64,000 bases of DNA from Nostoc sp. TCL240-02 (GTDB lineage: Bacteria > Cyanobacteriota > Cyanobacteriia > Cyanobacteriales > Nostocaceae): positions 6,629,001 through 6,693,000 of the forward strand of contig NZ_CP040094.1 in assembly GCF_013343235.1 (NCBI RefSeq). The letters run 5' to 3'. The position numbers were made by a program, and so were the translations under genes. This document shows, piece by piece, positions 1 to 9,079 of this stretch (position 1 is its first letter; every line of letters begins with the position of its first letter). The notes under the pieces are model-generated. The model ran no database searches and was not told where the DNA came from. It worked only from the letters and a program-made list of their open reading frames with translations.

Positions 1-1016
1 GGATCTTTGAGGTTTTCAATCAGCGTGTAAGCATTATTTACGTCTGTTTCTAAGCGATCGCTCACGTTACAATGATCGGCACAAGCTTTAATGGTCGCTG
101 GTGGTACGGTGTTAACGGTATCTTGTCCAACCAACTCTTCGATATACATCACGTCGTTGTAGTTGGGATCTTTGGTGCTGGTACTAGCCCAAAGTAGCCG
201 TTGTACTGTGGCCCCTTTTGCTGCCAACTCTTGCCAACGCTCACTTCTAATGATTTTCTTGTATTCTTGGTAAGCTACCTTGGCGTTTGCGATCGCTACT
301 TTCCCTTTCACAGCTTTTAGCTTTGCTTCCACGGCAATATCATCAACACCTTTTTTCAACTTAGCATCAATCTTGCCATCAATGTTGCTATCGATCCGGC
401 TGAGGAAGAAGCTAGCGACTGAAGCAATTCTACTGATGTCTTTACCTTCAGCCAGCCGTTTTTCTAAGCCACGAATATATGCCCAAGCCGTGTTTACATA
501 GCTTTCTACTGAAAACAACAGCGTAATATTGACATTTATCCCCTCGGCTATTACCTGCTCTACTGCTGGCAAACCAGGTTCCGTACCGGGAATTTTAATC
601 ATCAGATTTTCCCGACCAATTTCTTGGAAATAGCGCCGAGCTTCGTTTATTGTGGCTTCAGTATCATGGGCGATAGTTGGCGGTACTTCGATACTCACAT
701 AACCATCTAGTCTATTCGAGGCTTCATAAACAGGGCGTAAAATATCACAGGCATTACGGATGTCTGCAAAAACTAGGGATTCGTAAATTTTGTATGTCGG
801 TAAGCCAGCCCGAACTCCGGCTTCGATATCCGCATCATAAATGACGTTACCTGCGATCGCTTTATCAAAGATAGCTGGGTTAGAAGTAATCCCAGATATA
901 CCTTGATTTTCAATCATGTCTTTGAGTTCACCTGATTGAATAATGTCACGGGTCAAATTATCCATCCAGATACTTTGACCGTATTGCTTAATTTCTAGTA
1001 GATGATTGGTAGACAT
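1..1016 (-). CDS. tal: Transaldolase (3' end outside window)
   Basis: Transaldolase of the oxidative and non-oxidative pentose phosphate pathway moves a dihydroxyacetone unit between sugar phosphates through a Schiff-base lysine. The reading frame starts at the ATG at 1016 (MSTNHLLEIKQYGQSIW) and stays open to the window edge, giving 338 residues; the family is about 380, so only the C-terminus is missing. Visible family motifs are GISGITSNPAIFDKAI near the N-terminus and the active-site stretch NLMIKIPGT. It lies 282 bases downstream of fbp on the same strand. This order matches the Nostoc fbp-tal-zwf-opcA operon, so zwf and opcA are expected just left of the window (inference). Identification is secure. 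Confidence 0.95.
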   Translation of the reverse strand, partial: MSTNHLLEIKQYGQSIWMDNLTRDIIQSGELKDMIENQGISGITSNPAIFDKAIAGNVIYDADIEAGVRAGLPTYKIYESLVFADIRNACDILRPVYEASNRLDGYVSIEVPPTIAHDTEATINEARRYFQEIGRENLMIKIPGTEPGLPAVEQVIAEGINVNITLLFSVESYVNTAWAYIRGLEKRLAEGKDISRIASVASFFLSRIDSNIDGKIDAKLKKGVDDIAVEAKLKAVKGKVAIANAKVAYQEYKKIIRSERWQELAAKGATVQRLLWASTSTKDPNYNDVMYIEELVGQDTVNTVPPATIKACADHCNVSDRLETDVNNAYTLIENLKD

Positions 1017-1298
1017 AGCTAGTTTATTTCACTCCTGTATAGTGATGTTTCTAAGTGAAGTTAGCAAAACGCATTGATACTTACTTTTGAATTGTGGCGT
1101 TGCCAATCACTTATCGCATCGGCCAGCTGAGATAATCCTTAATTGATCTTCTGATCTTCAAAAAGCGCTATTTTGCATCCCAATCCTAAATCACCATGAT
1201 TAACGTTTAATTAATGGCAGATGAGAGTACAGCACGGCGTAAATAAATCACCCTTCTAAAACCTCTGAAACCCTTACGTAACACTAACTACGAATTAC
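1017..1298. other. fbp-tal intergenic region
   Basis: This 282-base gap lies between two same-strand genes. In Nostoc the fbp-tal-zwf-opcA genes are known to be transcribed from more than one promoter, so this gap may hold an internal tal promoter. I see no clear inverted repeat or recognisable regulator site. Confidence 0.3.
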
Positions 1299-2348
1299 TT
1301 AGTGTCCGTTTTGAATAAAAGATTCTACCTTTGCGACATCTTCTTTGCTGCCAATAATTAAAGGTGTGCGTTGATGCAGTTTTTTTGGCACTACATCCAA
1401 GATGTTTACCAATCCTGTCGTAGCACGGCCGCCTGCTTGCTCAATCAAAAAGGCGAGAGGAGCGGTTTCATAAAGCAAGCGCAATTTCCCTTCTGGGTTT
1501 TGAATTGTACCTGGGTAGAGGAACACACCGCCTTGAACCAAAATTCTATGGATGTCGCTCACCATTGCACCGCTATAACGAGCGCTGTAGCCTTCTGTGC
1601 GATGAACGTAGCGGATGTATTCTCGAATCGATTCTTCCCACTGCCAGAAGTTACCTTCATTTACGCTGTAAACGGAACCGTGGTTAGGAATCCGAATATT
1701 CTCTTCTGTGAGAATAAATTCTCCTAAGCTGGGATCGAGAACAAAGGAATGAACGCCAGTACCTATAGTATAAACCAGCATCGTGCATGGCCCATATAGG
1801 ATGTATCCGGCAGCAAGTTGCTTCCGTCCGTTGGTGAGGAGATCGGTTGCCTTACCATCGCTATCATTTCCTTCTTGTTGGCGAATGGCAAAAATAGAAC
1901 CTAAGCTGAGATTATTATCAGTGTTGGATGAGCCATCAATTGGGTCATACAACAGGGTATAGCGACCAATGGGGCAATTTTCGGGGATATAGTAGGGATT
2001 TTCCATTTCCTCAGAAGCGAGGCGACAGACTAAGCCGCTTTGCTTAAACACTGAGATAAACACATCATTGGCATAGACATCCATCTTTTTGACGGATTCT
2101 CCTTGGACATTAACTTCCCCGGTAAAACCGAGAACGCCTTCCATTAAACCAGCGCGACTCATGCGGCGAGCAACCAGTTTACCTGCTAAGGCGATGCGAT
2201 TCATCAGCGCACTTAAATCTTGTGCGTCTGGCGAAAAACTCTGAAGTTGCTGGAGAACGTGACGGGATAAGGTTGTACAATCACGATCTAAAGCTCTATC
2301 TGTAATTTCATTGATAGACGATTCTAAGGATTCTGGCGTTTTAGCCAT
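1299..2348 (-). CDS. fbp: Class I fructose-1,6-bisphosphatase
   Basis: Hydrolyses fructose 1,6-bisphosphate to fructose 6-phosphate in gluconeogenesis and the Calvin cycle. The metal and phosphate-binding motif [13 protein letters not shown] is present, together with [11 protein letters not shown] and the C-terminal [14 protein letters not shown] typical of class I FBPases. I chose the ATG at 2348 ([11 protein letters not shown], 349 residues) rather than a GTG at 2369, because GGAG lies 9 bases upstream of the ATG and homologues, as I recall them, start at this methionine. It is first of the fbp-tal pair. Cyanobacteria also have a bifunctional FBPase/SBPase (GlpX-type); this is the separate class I enzyme, used mainly in the dark and in heterocysts (family knowledge). 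Confidence 0.96.
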   Translation of the reverse strand: MAKTPESLESSINEITDRALDRDCTTLSRHVLQQLQSFSPDAQDLSALMNRIALAGKLVARRMSRAGLMEGVLGFTGEVNVQGESVKKMDVYANDVFISVFKQSGLVCRLASEEMENPYYIPENCPIGRYTLLYDPIDGSSNTDNNLSLGSIFAIRQQEGNDSDGKATDLLTNGRKQLAAGYILYGPCTMLVYTIGTGVHSFVLDPSLGEFILTEENIRIPNHGSVYSVNEGNFWQWEESIREYIRYVHRTEGYSARYSGAMVSDIHRILVQGGVFLYPGTIQNPEGKLRLLYETAPLAFLIEQAGGRATTGLVNILDVVPKKLHQRTPLIIGSKEDVAKVESFIQNGH

Positions 2349-2603
2349 TTTTATGTTCTCCGCAGCCACTAGCTGTTAATTGGGTTTTAGTCGTGTTTGG
2401 CAACTTATGGTTGCTGCTTCTATCTTAGAAAGGTAATTTGAGAACTTAGATGCGACTTTAGATAAACTAAAGAAATGAGTTTTCAGAGACTCTTGTACTT
2501 AGATTCTGGATACGTAATATTTTGTATAAGATATTGCCAACATTAATCAGTAATTTATTTAAGTTAAGGGACTAATTCTAGATTGTAAAAACACGATACA
2601 AAG

Positions 2604-2665
2604 ACGCGATAAATCGCCGTCTCTACAATACAGCAGTCTTTTGTAGAGACGGCGATTCATCGCGT
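2604..2665. repeat. Long palindromic dispersed repeat
   Basis: Two 25-base arms (2604-2628 and 2641-2665) are reverse complements with a single mismatch and enclose a 12-base loop. The core GTAGAGACGGCGATT..ATCGCG is shared with copies near 34033, 34072, 40554 and 49538. It is a dispersed hairpin-forming repeat of the kind common in Nostoc intergenic DNA. Confidence 0.85.
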
Positions 2666-2970
2666 TTCTTGCCTTAACCGAATAGTATTGGGACGGCTCT
2701 AACCTATAGTTATGAGAAAATAACGCTATTTAATCCTTGGTTGGTTAATTAATCCCAAAGATAAACAAGTAATTATTTATCGTCCTAATGTATATTTGCT
2801 GATTACTTTATCCAAAGATTTAATTGCTTTCTCAAAATACTGAAATGCTTTCTCAAAATGACCTTTGACTTATTCAAACCCAAGTTTGCTTTTTCATTTC
2901 AGTGTTTTCCGCAAGCAAAAGCCAGAGGGATGGACTACATCATTCAAAGCTTTTAGCCAATTAACCCTCT

Positions 2971-3001
2971 CCCTATTTCCCCCTAAAAAGGGAGAATAGG
3001 G
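2971..3001 (-). terminator. Terminator-like hairpin after the DUF4912 gene
   Basis: CCCTATT at 2971-2977 pairs with AATAGGG at 2995-3001, and the stem continues with C-rich against G-rich bases. It begins 26 bases beyond the stop of the 3028-7020 gene, where a minus-strand terminator would be expected. No strong U run follows, so termination is inferred. Confidence 0.45.
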
Positions 3002-3027
3002 TTAAAAGGGAGTAATTCAGGAAATTA

Positions 3028-6000
3028 CTAGTTCTCTGAAGTTTCCTGAGAGAACTTTTTATGGATGGTTTTGGTGGATTCTCCATCAGTAGCGACTGTT
3101 ATGAGATAGTCCATTAAACCATCTGAAAAGGGAAGACGCAGGTGGAAAGTACCATCGGGTTTGATTTTGATGGGATGTCCAGCAATGTTTACGCTTGTAT
3201 TTGGTTGGGTTGCTCCGTGAATAATCAACTCAGCATCTGCTACAAACCAAAAATCTTCGTGGGAACGACTGAAAACGCGAACATTAGGTGAACGGGCGAT
3301 GAGTAACCAACGCTCGCTATCAGCTATATAACCAATTTCAACCATATAGTCCCGATCGCTCACGGGAATCGCCACAAAGCGATCGCGGGCTACTTCTTCA
3401 CATTCATACTGCTGTACAAGCTGGGGACTTTGATAACTCAAGTCAATCCCAGTTACATCGTAAAGCCGCACTACCAATTGAGAACCGCCCTGTTGTTGCA
3501 GCGCTTTGTTCTGAGTCTGGGAAATGTGCCAAGAGACATAAGCCCATTTAGGAGTGCGGGGTGTAAGCAGTATGTTGCTTTCTTCTTCACTACTCTTTTC
3601 TTCTACGTTTACCAAGTTAATAGCTGTTTCGCTTGGTAAGGCTCCATTTTCAACGGTGGAATCTGTATGAACAGGACTGAAGACACGAGCGATCGCAGAA
3701 CGGGCAATAAATAACCAGCGACCGCCATCAGCGAGATAACCAATTTCAGCTATATAATCGCGATCGCTGATGGGAATTTCCACAAAGCGATCGTTTGCAG
3801 TCTCTTCACATTCATATTGTTGGACAAATTGAGGATGTTGATAACTCAAGTCAATCCCAGTTGCATCATATAACCGCACTACCAATTTAGAGCCGCCCTG
3901 TTGTTGCAGTTCTGCTTTCTTGGTTTCGGATATCTCCCAAGAGACATCAGCCCATTGGTAAGTGCGAGGTGTAAGGACAAGACTGCTCTCTTCTTCAACA
4001 TCTACTAAGTGAATATCTGTTTCATCTGCAATCGCCACATCATCAACGATCGGATCTGGATGCACAGGACTGAAGAAACGAACAACTGCTGAACGAGCAA
4101 TGAATAACCAGCGTTGTTTACCGCCGTAGGCATCGCCATCAGCAAGATAACCAATTTCAGCTATATAATCGCGATCGCTGGCGGGAACATCGGCCAGTCC
4201 CTCGTTTACTGTCTCTTCAGATTCATACTGCTTGACAAGCTGAGGACTTTGATAGCTCAAGTCAATCCCAGTCACATCATACAGCCGCACTATAAATTGA
4301 GAGCCGCCCTGTTGACGCAGTGCTGCTTTCTTGGTTTCGGAAACTTCCCAAGAGACATGAGCCGATGTGGAAGTATGTGGTGTAAGCAAAATACTGCTCT
4401 CTTCTTCAACATGTCCCAAACCAATAGTTGTTTCGGCTGTGTTCACCACATCATCAACTATGGGATCTGGATTCACAGGACTGAAGACACGAAGAATTGC
4501 GGAACGGGCGATAAATAACCAGTACTCGCCATAAGCGATATAACCAATTTCAGCTATGTAGTCGCGATCGTTGATGGGAATTTCCACAAAGCGATCGTGT
4601 GCTGTCTCTGCACATTCATACTGCTGGACAAGCTGGGGAGTTTGATAACTCAAGTCAATGCCAGTCACATCATACAGTCGCACTACCAATTGAGAACCGC
4701 CTTGTTGCCACAGTTCTGCTTTCTTGGCTTCGGAAATCTCCCAAGAGACATTAGCTGATGTCGAAGTATGCGGTGTGAGCAGTATGTTGCTTTCTTCTTC
4801 ACTGCTCTCATCTTCTGTATCTCCCAAGTGGATATCTGTTTCGGCTGCGATTGGCACATTGTCAATCGTAGTATCAGTTTCTCCTTGAGTGTCTAATCCC
4901 AGATTTATCGCCCAGGCTCCAATCCCTGCGCCTGCTGCTAAAGCCGCAACGCCTGCAAAATCTATGGAGTCATTCTCAGCAGCACCTTCCCCAACAGTTG
5001 GCTCTGTTTGAGATTCTTCGTCTACCACCTCGATAGGAGGTTCGGCTGCATCTGCTACCACATTGAATACATCTACATCTGGCAATTCTGGCAAATTGAG
5101 CAGTGGAGATGGTGGTAACGGTGAAGGTTCCACTTCGCCAGAGTCTGGTAAGGGCAATTCATCTGTATCTTCAATTGAGGTGATACTCTGTAGCCAGTTC
5201 AATTCTGCTTGAAGTTCCTCATCTATCTCATCTTCAGAAATTTCTGTGTCCCAATATTCCAAATCAGATGTTACTTCTGGCACATCTGGTAATTCGGGTA
5301 GTGAGGCTGTTACCTCAGATGAAGGCAGTTCTACATCAGAAGATATTTCTTCAGGAAGATTTCCCAAGTGAGGATATGGAGTATTTACTACGGCTGCTGG
5401 GGCTTCTATATCCCATGCAACCTCATCAGAATCGGGTGTATTTGTCTCAATATAATTACTTAGTCCGACCGTCTCATCAATTGCGTTTGTTTCTGTTTCT
5501 TTGTTGTTAAAGGCAGACCAGGTAGCCGCCCCGATGCCTGTTGCTAAAGCCGTACCACCAGTTAAAGCTGCGGCTCCCGCTCCATTAGTTAGAGTAGAGG
5601 TTGTGCCTTCATAGAGGTTAGAAGTGCCATTAGTTGCCTCTTGGACTAAATTGGATGTCCCGTGAGTACCATTTTCAGCCAGGTCAGATTGGGTTTGAGC
5701 ATAGATATTGAAAGGAGTGCGATCGGGGGTTTCTTGCTCTTGGAATTGTGAAACTGGCTGTTCTTCAAGCATCGCTCCGTTAATGGAGGCAGCTGTGCTG
5801 GCATTAAGTACTGCTGTTTCTCCATCTTCTGGATCGGGTGGATGAGGATTTGATTCTGGTAAGTTGTCTGTTTTCTCATCGGATGATGGGTTTTTTCCGA
5901 GAGTCCACCAGGCCAACGCTGCAATTACACTAACAAAAAACAAAGGTAGCAGTACCCAAAATGGTACTTCTTTGTTGACAACTGGACTTTTTTGTGTATC

Positions 6001-7020
6001 GGCAGGAGCGACAAAAGGCTGTTCGCCAAATGCAGAAGCAGTAGCACTAGGGGAAGCTGTCGCAGCAGGTGTTGTCTGGGCACTGGGAGAAGGCGTGACA
6101 ATAGGTTGTGATACGTTGGTTGCGATCGCAGTTGCTTCAGATGTTCTTGCTTGTTCTATAGCCTGCTGTCCTGCGGGTGCCAGGGTAAAGCCGAGAAAAT
6201 CTACTATGCTTAAGCTGGGATTTTTTTTGTAAACATAAACTAAAGGTTGCGAGAAAGGATATTTTGCGTCATCTGGTAAGGCTTGATGTAATTGCAGAAC
6301 TCGCACATTTTGCAGCTTCGACACCTGATTAGCTAACACATAGCTAATGCCATCTTTACCCAGTTGTTTGATGATTTCTGCGGTATTATCCTCAGTTAGT
6401 TGGGTAGCACTAGACCCTGTAGCAAATTCAGCAGTCTTGAAGGCTGGATAAGTGCGGAAAGTATTGCGAGTCTCACTTGTATTAGGGTGATCGATTAATC
6501 TAATTTTCCCTGGTGATCCTCCTAGTTGTGACCAATTTGTAATTTGTCCCCGGAAAATCCGGGCAAATTGCCTACTAGTCAAGCTGCCTTTGAAAGGATT
6601 ATCTGCGCTAACCACGATCGCGATCTTCTCACGGCGCAAGCGGACTTGCTCTAGTCCTTGAGCTTTTTCTGCTGGTGTCAACCCCCGCCCCATTGCTACG
6701 ATGTCAATTTTGCCATCTAGTAAATCTTTCAGTGCTGTATCAGTGCCATTAGCACCAACTTCAACCTTAGTACCCGAAAACTGTTTTTCAAAATTCTCTT
6801 TCAGGCTTTCGTTGATTGCACCCAAAGTATTTGAACCATCAATCCGAATTGTCGTTCCATTCTGCACTGTTTGCGGCAGTGTAAAAGAAGGAGACTCAGG
6901 TTTAGATTGCGCCAGTATAGGTTCTGATACCAGCAAACCTGCTGCCATAGGAGTTGTAGCTAAAGCAACCCATAATATCAGCCTGATTATCGAAGTATCT
7001 TTTTTTTCTTGTTGCCACAT
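3028..7020 (-). CDS. PstS-like ligand-binding protein with four DUF4912-type repeats
   Basis: A 1330-residue chimeric, membrane-anchored protein. A hydrophobic N-terminal segment (about 12-37) is followed by a periplasmic-binding fold like phosphate-binding PstS (about 45-290: TIRIDGSNTLGAINESL, then DIVAMGRGLTPAEKA and ISYVLANQVSKLQNV). A second membrane segment lies near 352-372 (VPFWVLLPLFFVSVIAALAW). Residues 375-740 are acidic, Pro/Ser/Glu-rich linker with a few hydrophobic Ala/Gly stretches. Four repeats of about 105 residues follow (roughly 744-854, 875-987, 1012-1117, 1151-1251), each with VRLYDVTGIDLSYQ, a DR(F)VEIP strand and DRDYIAEIGY; these match DUF4912 as I know it. The last 75 residues look like a small beta-sandwich. 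It stands alone. Function is unknown; a surface or periplasmic sensor or scaffold is only a guess. Confidence 0.85.
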   Translation of the reverse strand: MWQQEKKDTSIIRLILWVALATTPMAAGLLVSEPILAQSKPESPSFTLPQTVQNGTTIRIDGSNTLGAINESLKENFEKQFSGTKVEVGANGTDTALKDLLDGKIDIVAMGRGLTPAEKAQGLEQVRLRREKIAIVVSADNPFKGSLTSRQFARIFRGQITNWSQLGGSPGKIRLIDHPNTSETRNTFRTYPAFKTAEFATGSSATQLTEDNTAEIIKQLGKDGISYVLANQVSKLQNVRVLQLHQALPDDAKYPFSQPLVYVYKKNPSLSIVDFLGFTLAPAGQQAIEQARTSEATAIATNVSQPIVTPSPSAQTTPAATASPSATASAFGEQPFVAPADTQKSPVVNKEVPFWVLLPLFFVSVIAALAWWTLGKNPSSDEKTDNLPESNPHPPDPEDGETAVLNASTAASINGAMLEEQPVSQFQEQETPDRTPFNIYAQTQSDLAENGTHGTSNLVQEATNGTSNLYEGTTSTLTNGAGAAALTGGTALATGIGAATWSAFNNKETETNAIDETVGLSNYIETNTPDSDEVAWDIEAPAAVVNTPYPHLGNLPEEISSDVELPSSEVTASLPELPDVPEVTSDLEYWDTEISEDEIDEELQAELNWLQSITSIEDTDELPLPDSGEVEPSPLPPSPLLNLPELPDVDVFNVVADAAEPPIEVVDEESQTEPTVGEGAAENDSIDFAGVAALAAGAGIGAWAINLGLDTQGETDTTIDNVPIAAETDIHLGDTEDESSEEESNILLTPHTSTSANVSWEISEAKKAELWQQGGSQLVVRLYDVTGIDLSYQTPQLVQQYECAETAHDRFVEIPINDRDYIAEIGYIAYGEYWLFIARSAILRVFSPVNPDPIVDDVVNTAETTIGLGHVEEESSILLTPHTSTSAHVSWEVSETKKAALRQQGGSQFIVRLYDVTGIDLSYQSPQLVKQYESEETVNEGLADVPASDRDYIAEIGYLADGDAYGGKQRWLFIARSAVVRFFSPVHPDPIVDDVAIADETDIHLVDVEEESSLVLTPRTYQWADVSWEISETKKAELQQQGGSKLVVRLYDATGIDLSYQHPQFVQQYECEETANDRFVEIPISDRDYIAEIGYLADGGRWLFIARSAIARVFSPVHTDSTVENGALPSETAINLVNVEEKSSEEESNILLTPRTPKWAYVSWHISQTQNKALQQQGGSQLVVRLYDVTGIDLSYQSPQLVQQYECEEVARDRFVAIPVSDRDYMVEIGYIADSERWLLIARSPNVRVFSRSHEDFWFVADAELIIHGATQPNTSVNIAGHPIKIKPDGTFHLRLPFSDGLMDYLITVATDGESTKTIHKKFSQETSEN

Positions 7021-7399
7021 AAGCCCCTTAATTAAAGTAAAAAATAGAAAGCCTACCAGTCTTAACCCACAATCTTGTTAAAGATTATGGAGGAGACGCG
7101 CTAATTATACATCTGAGTTCTCTTTAGTTCTAAGTTCCTTTAGCGCACTTATATTGATTTATACTTGAACTGAGATTGTATAGCATGATAATTTATACTC
7201 TAACTACCAGAGTCTGTTTACTATAAAATGTTCTAATTTATATTGCAACTTATACCAAGTTGGTAGCTTATGGCCACAATTATGAATTATTGAATTACTA
7301 AAACTGGTAAAGTGTAGCAAATTCAATATTATTTAACAATATTATTTTCAGTAGTGCTGGGTACTGAGTATTTTTATGTCTTAAAAGAGTACTTGTTTT
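7021..7399. other. AT-rich intergenic region
   Basis: This 379-base AT-rich gap holds the presumed promoter of the 3028-7020 gene and the 3' flank of coaR. I see no open frame, strong hairpin or repeat in it. Confidence 0.4.
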
Positions 7400-8530
7400 T
7401 CAGCACTCAGAAGAATCTACTATATTTTTGAGATAACAATGACAATCTGGCTTATCAATCAGCGACTCCACCAAAGCATTTAGGGCAGTAGCAGCTAAAG
7501 CGCCACCTCCCAAAGTCCCTGCAACTGTAATAAAAGGTATCTCTTGTTGCATGAGTTGTCGCTTGGCTGCGGGAGCATGGCTAAAGCCAATGGGCATTCC
7601 AATTACTAACGCTGGCTGAATTTTTTGATTGCTAATCGCTTCACAAACTTCTACAAGTACTGAGGGAGCATAACCAACTACCAGCACGCAACCTTGATTT
7701 ACTTGCAGCAATTTTGATCGCCATTCTTGATGTTGCCAAAAGGCAAATTCTGCTTCTGTGGCAGTGGTAATGTGGGGATTATCAATTAAGGTTTCAGTGC
7801 GGCATCCCAAGTGAAGTAATCGGGTTTGATCTAAAGTAGCAGCAACCGTTTGGGTATCGACAACAATTTGACAGCTTGAAGATAAGGCTTTTCGACTAGC
7901 TGCGATCGCATCTCGGCTCAATTTCACAAAGGATACTAAACTCACATCGCCACAAGCCAAAACCAACTGAGAAATTAAGTGTTGTTCAATTTCCGAACGA
8001 TTAGATAAATCTGGTAGTAAGCGTTGTAGCGATTCGGAAAAAGCTTCTGAATGGGTATGAATTTCGGCATCCAAGCCACTCCAAAGATTTTCCAATCCCC
8101 CCAATCCGGCTTGAGTTTCGACATCAAGTAACTTGAGTTGTGCCAAAACTTCCGCCTGGATAATTTGACAATGGCGATCGCGCCCCAATAATCCTTCTAA
8201 TGCTGATGCAGTTTGCCGCAGTTGAGAAATTTGTTGCATCACCGCGCGATATTGCTGCTGGAGTTGTCCCATCAGGTTTGTAGTTGTCTCCGCCTCTGGT
8301 TCCATCTCCAAAATATTGCGGATATGGTTTAGCTGAAACCCTTGCTGCTTCAATGCAACAATCCGTTGCAACCTGAGAACATCTGTTTTGGTATAGAGAC
8401 GGTAATTGCTGTGCGATCGTACTGGTTGCGGTAGCAGTCCCAATTGATGATAATGGCGCACCATCCGCGGAGTTAAACCGCCGCCAACCGCATCAGTGAG
8501 TTCTTTAATAGTTAAGCAACCAGCGTTCAT
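7400..8530 (-). CDS. coaR: CoaR, cobalt-responsive MerR-type activator with precorrin isomerase-like domain
   Basis: Transcriptional regulator of cobalt export. The N-terminus (about 5-75) is a MerR winged helix (LTIKELTDAVGG, then TPRMVRHYHQLGLLP and NYRLYTKTDVLRLQRIVALK). A helical dimerisation region leads to a C-terminal domain (about 195-360) like precorrin-8X methylmutase CbiC/CobH (SRDAIAASRKAL, IGMPIGFSHAPAAKRQL, GTLGGGALAATALNALVE). The tail contains C363-H364-C365, the cobalt-ligand motif known from Synechocystis CoaR. In Synechocystis coaR and coaT are adjacent and divergent. Here coaR is the third gene of a minus-strand operon, starting 3 bases after the TOPRIM-like gene, so translational coupling is likely. 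Its own promoter is not evident. Confidence 0.93.
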   Translation of the reverse strand: MNAGCLTIKELTDAVGGGLTPRMVRHYHQLGLLPQPVRSHSNYRLYTKTDVLRLQRIVALKQQGFQLNHIRNILEMEPEAETTTNLMGQLQQQYRAVMQQISQLRQTASALEGLLGRDRHCQIIQAEVLAQLKLLDVETQAGLGGLENLWSGLDAEIHTHSEAFSESLQRLLPDLSNRSEIEQHLISQLVLACGDVSLVSFVKLSRDAIAASRKALSSSCQIVVDTQTVAATLDQTRLLHLGCRTETLIDNPHITTATEAEFAFWQHQEWRSKLLQVNQGCVLVVGYAPSVLVEVCEAISNQKIQPALVIGMPIGFSHAPAAKRQLMQQEIPFITVAGTLGGGALAATALNALVESLIDKPDCHCYLKNIVDSSEC

Positions 8531-8533
8531 GAT

Positions 8534-9079
8534 TTACTCCAACAACGGCAAAATTCTTTGTAATTCTCCACAAGCCGCCTGAAGAGATGGCGGTGCATTT
8601 TCATCCAAACCTTGATAACACTGATTTACCAAGTTTTCTACAGATGGCTTGCAAGCTGACTCATTGGTTAATTTTGAATATTCTGTTTCTTCATCAACAG
8701 CTTCATCTTGTAAATAATGTATCCAAGTTTCAATATTTATTTTGGGTATAAATATTGCTATGGCTTCATCGGGCTGGCGAATCTGCTGTGAATCTCCTAT
8801 CAGTGCATCATCTAATTGCTTCAGCCTTTCCTCTACCGTTTTTTTGTCTGCATCAATCAAAACTACTAGCATTCCTAAACGATAATTTTTGCTGCGATAT
8901 GCTTTTACCTCTGTGGGATAACGTTTTCTGACAAACTGCTCTCCTGCACCTTTTGGGCAAATTTCAATTCTAAGATTTCTATCTAAAATAAAACCTCTTT
9001 TTTTCAGAAAATGCCGAGCAAAAACTTCTTGCTGCTTATCCTCACACAGAATTACAATCTGTACTCTACGCTGGCTCAT
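8534..9079 (-). CDS. Small TOPRIM/RloB-like protein paired with an AAA ATPase
   Basis: A 181-residue protein whose layout suggests a TOPRIM-type metal-dependent nuclease: a beta strand ending in the acidic motif ILCED (Glu13), a later strand ending in LVVLIDADKK (Asp76, Asp78), and IPKINIETW (Glu117). The ATG at 9079 (MSQRRVQIV) is preferred over 9097 because GGGGA stands 8 bases upstream. It overlaps the end of the ATPase gene by 14 bases, and its stop is 3 bases from coaR. ATPase plus small TOPRIM pairs are known in OLD, PARIS and Rlo-type nuclease or defence systems; that this pair has such a role is inference. The family name was not confirmed by search. Confidence 0.7.
   Translation of the reverse strand: MSQRRVQIVILCEDKQQEVFARHFLKKRGFILDRNLRIEICPKGAGEQFVRKRYPTEVKAYRSKNYRLGMLVVLIDADKKTVEERLKQLDDALIGDSQQIRQPDEAIAIFIPKINIETWIHYLQDEAVDEETEYSKLTNESACKPSVENLVNQCYQGLDENAPPSLQAACGELQRILPLLE

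Larger units (their letters stand above)
2349..3027. other. Intergenic region upstream of fbp
   Basis: Contains the fbp promoter region on the minus strand, a long imperfect palindrome (2604-2665) and a terminator-like hairpin (2971-3001). I see no coding potential. Confidence 0.5.

Noticed and set aside
1371..1727. Plus-strand open frames opposite fbp
   Set aside because: They are shadows of a well-supported enzyme gene and resemble no protein family.
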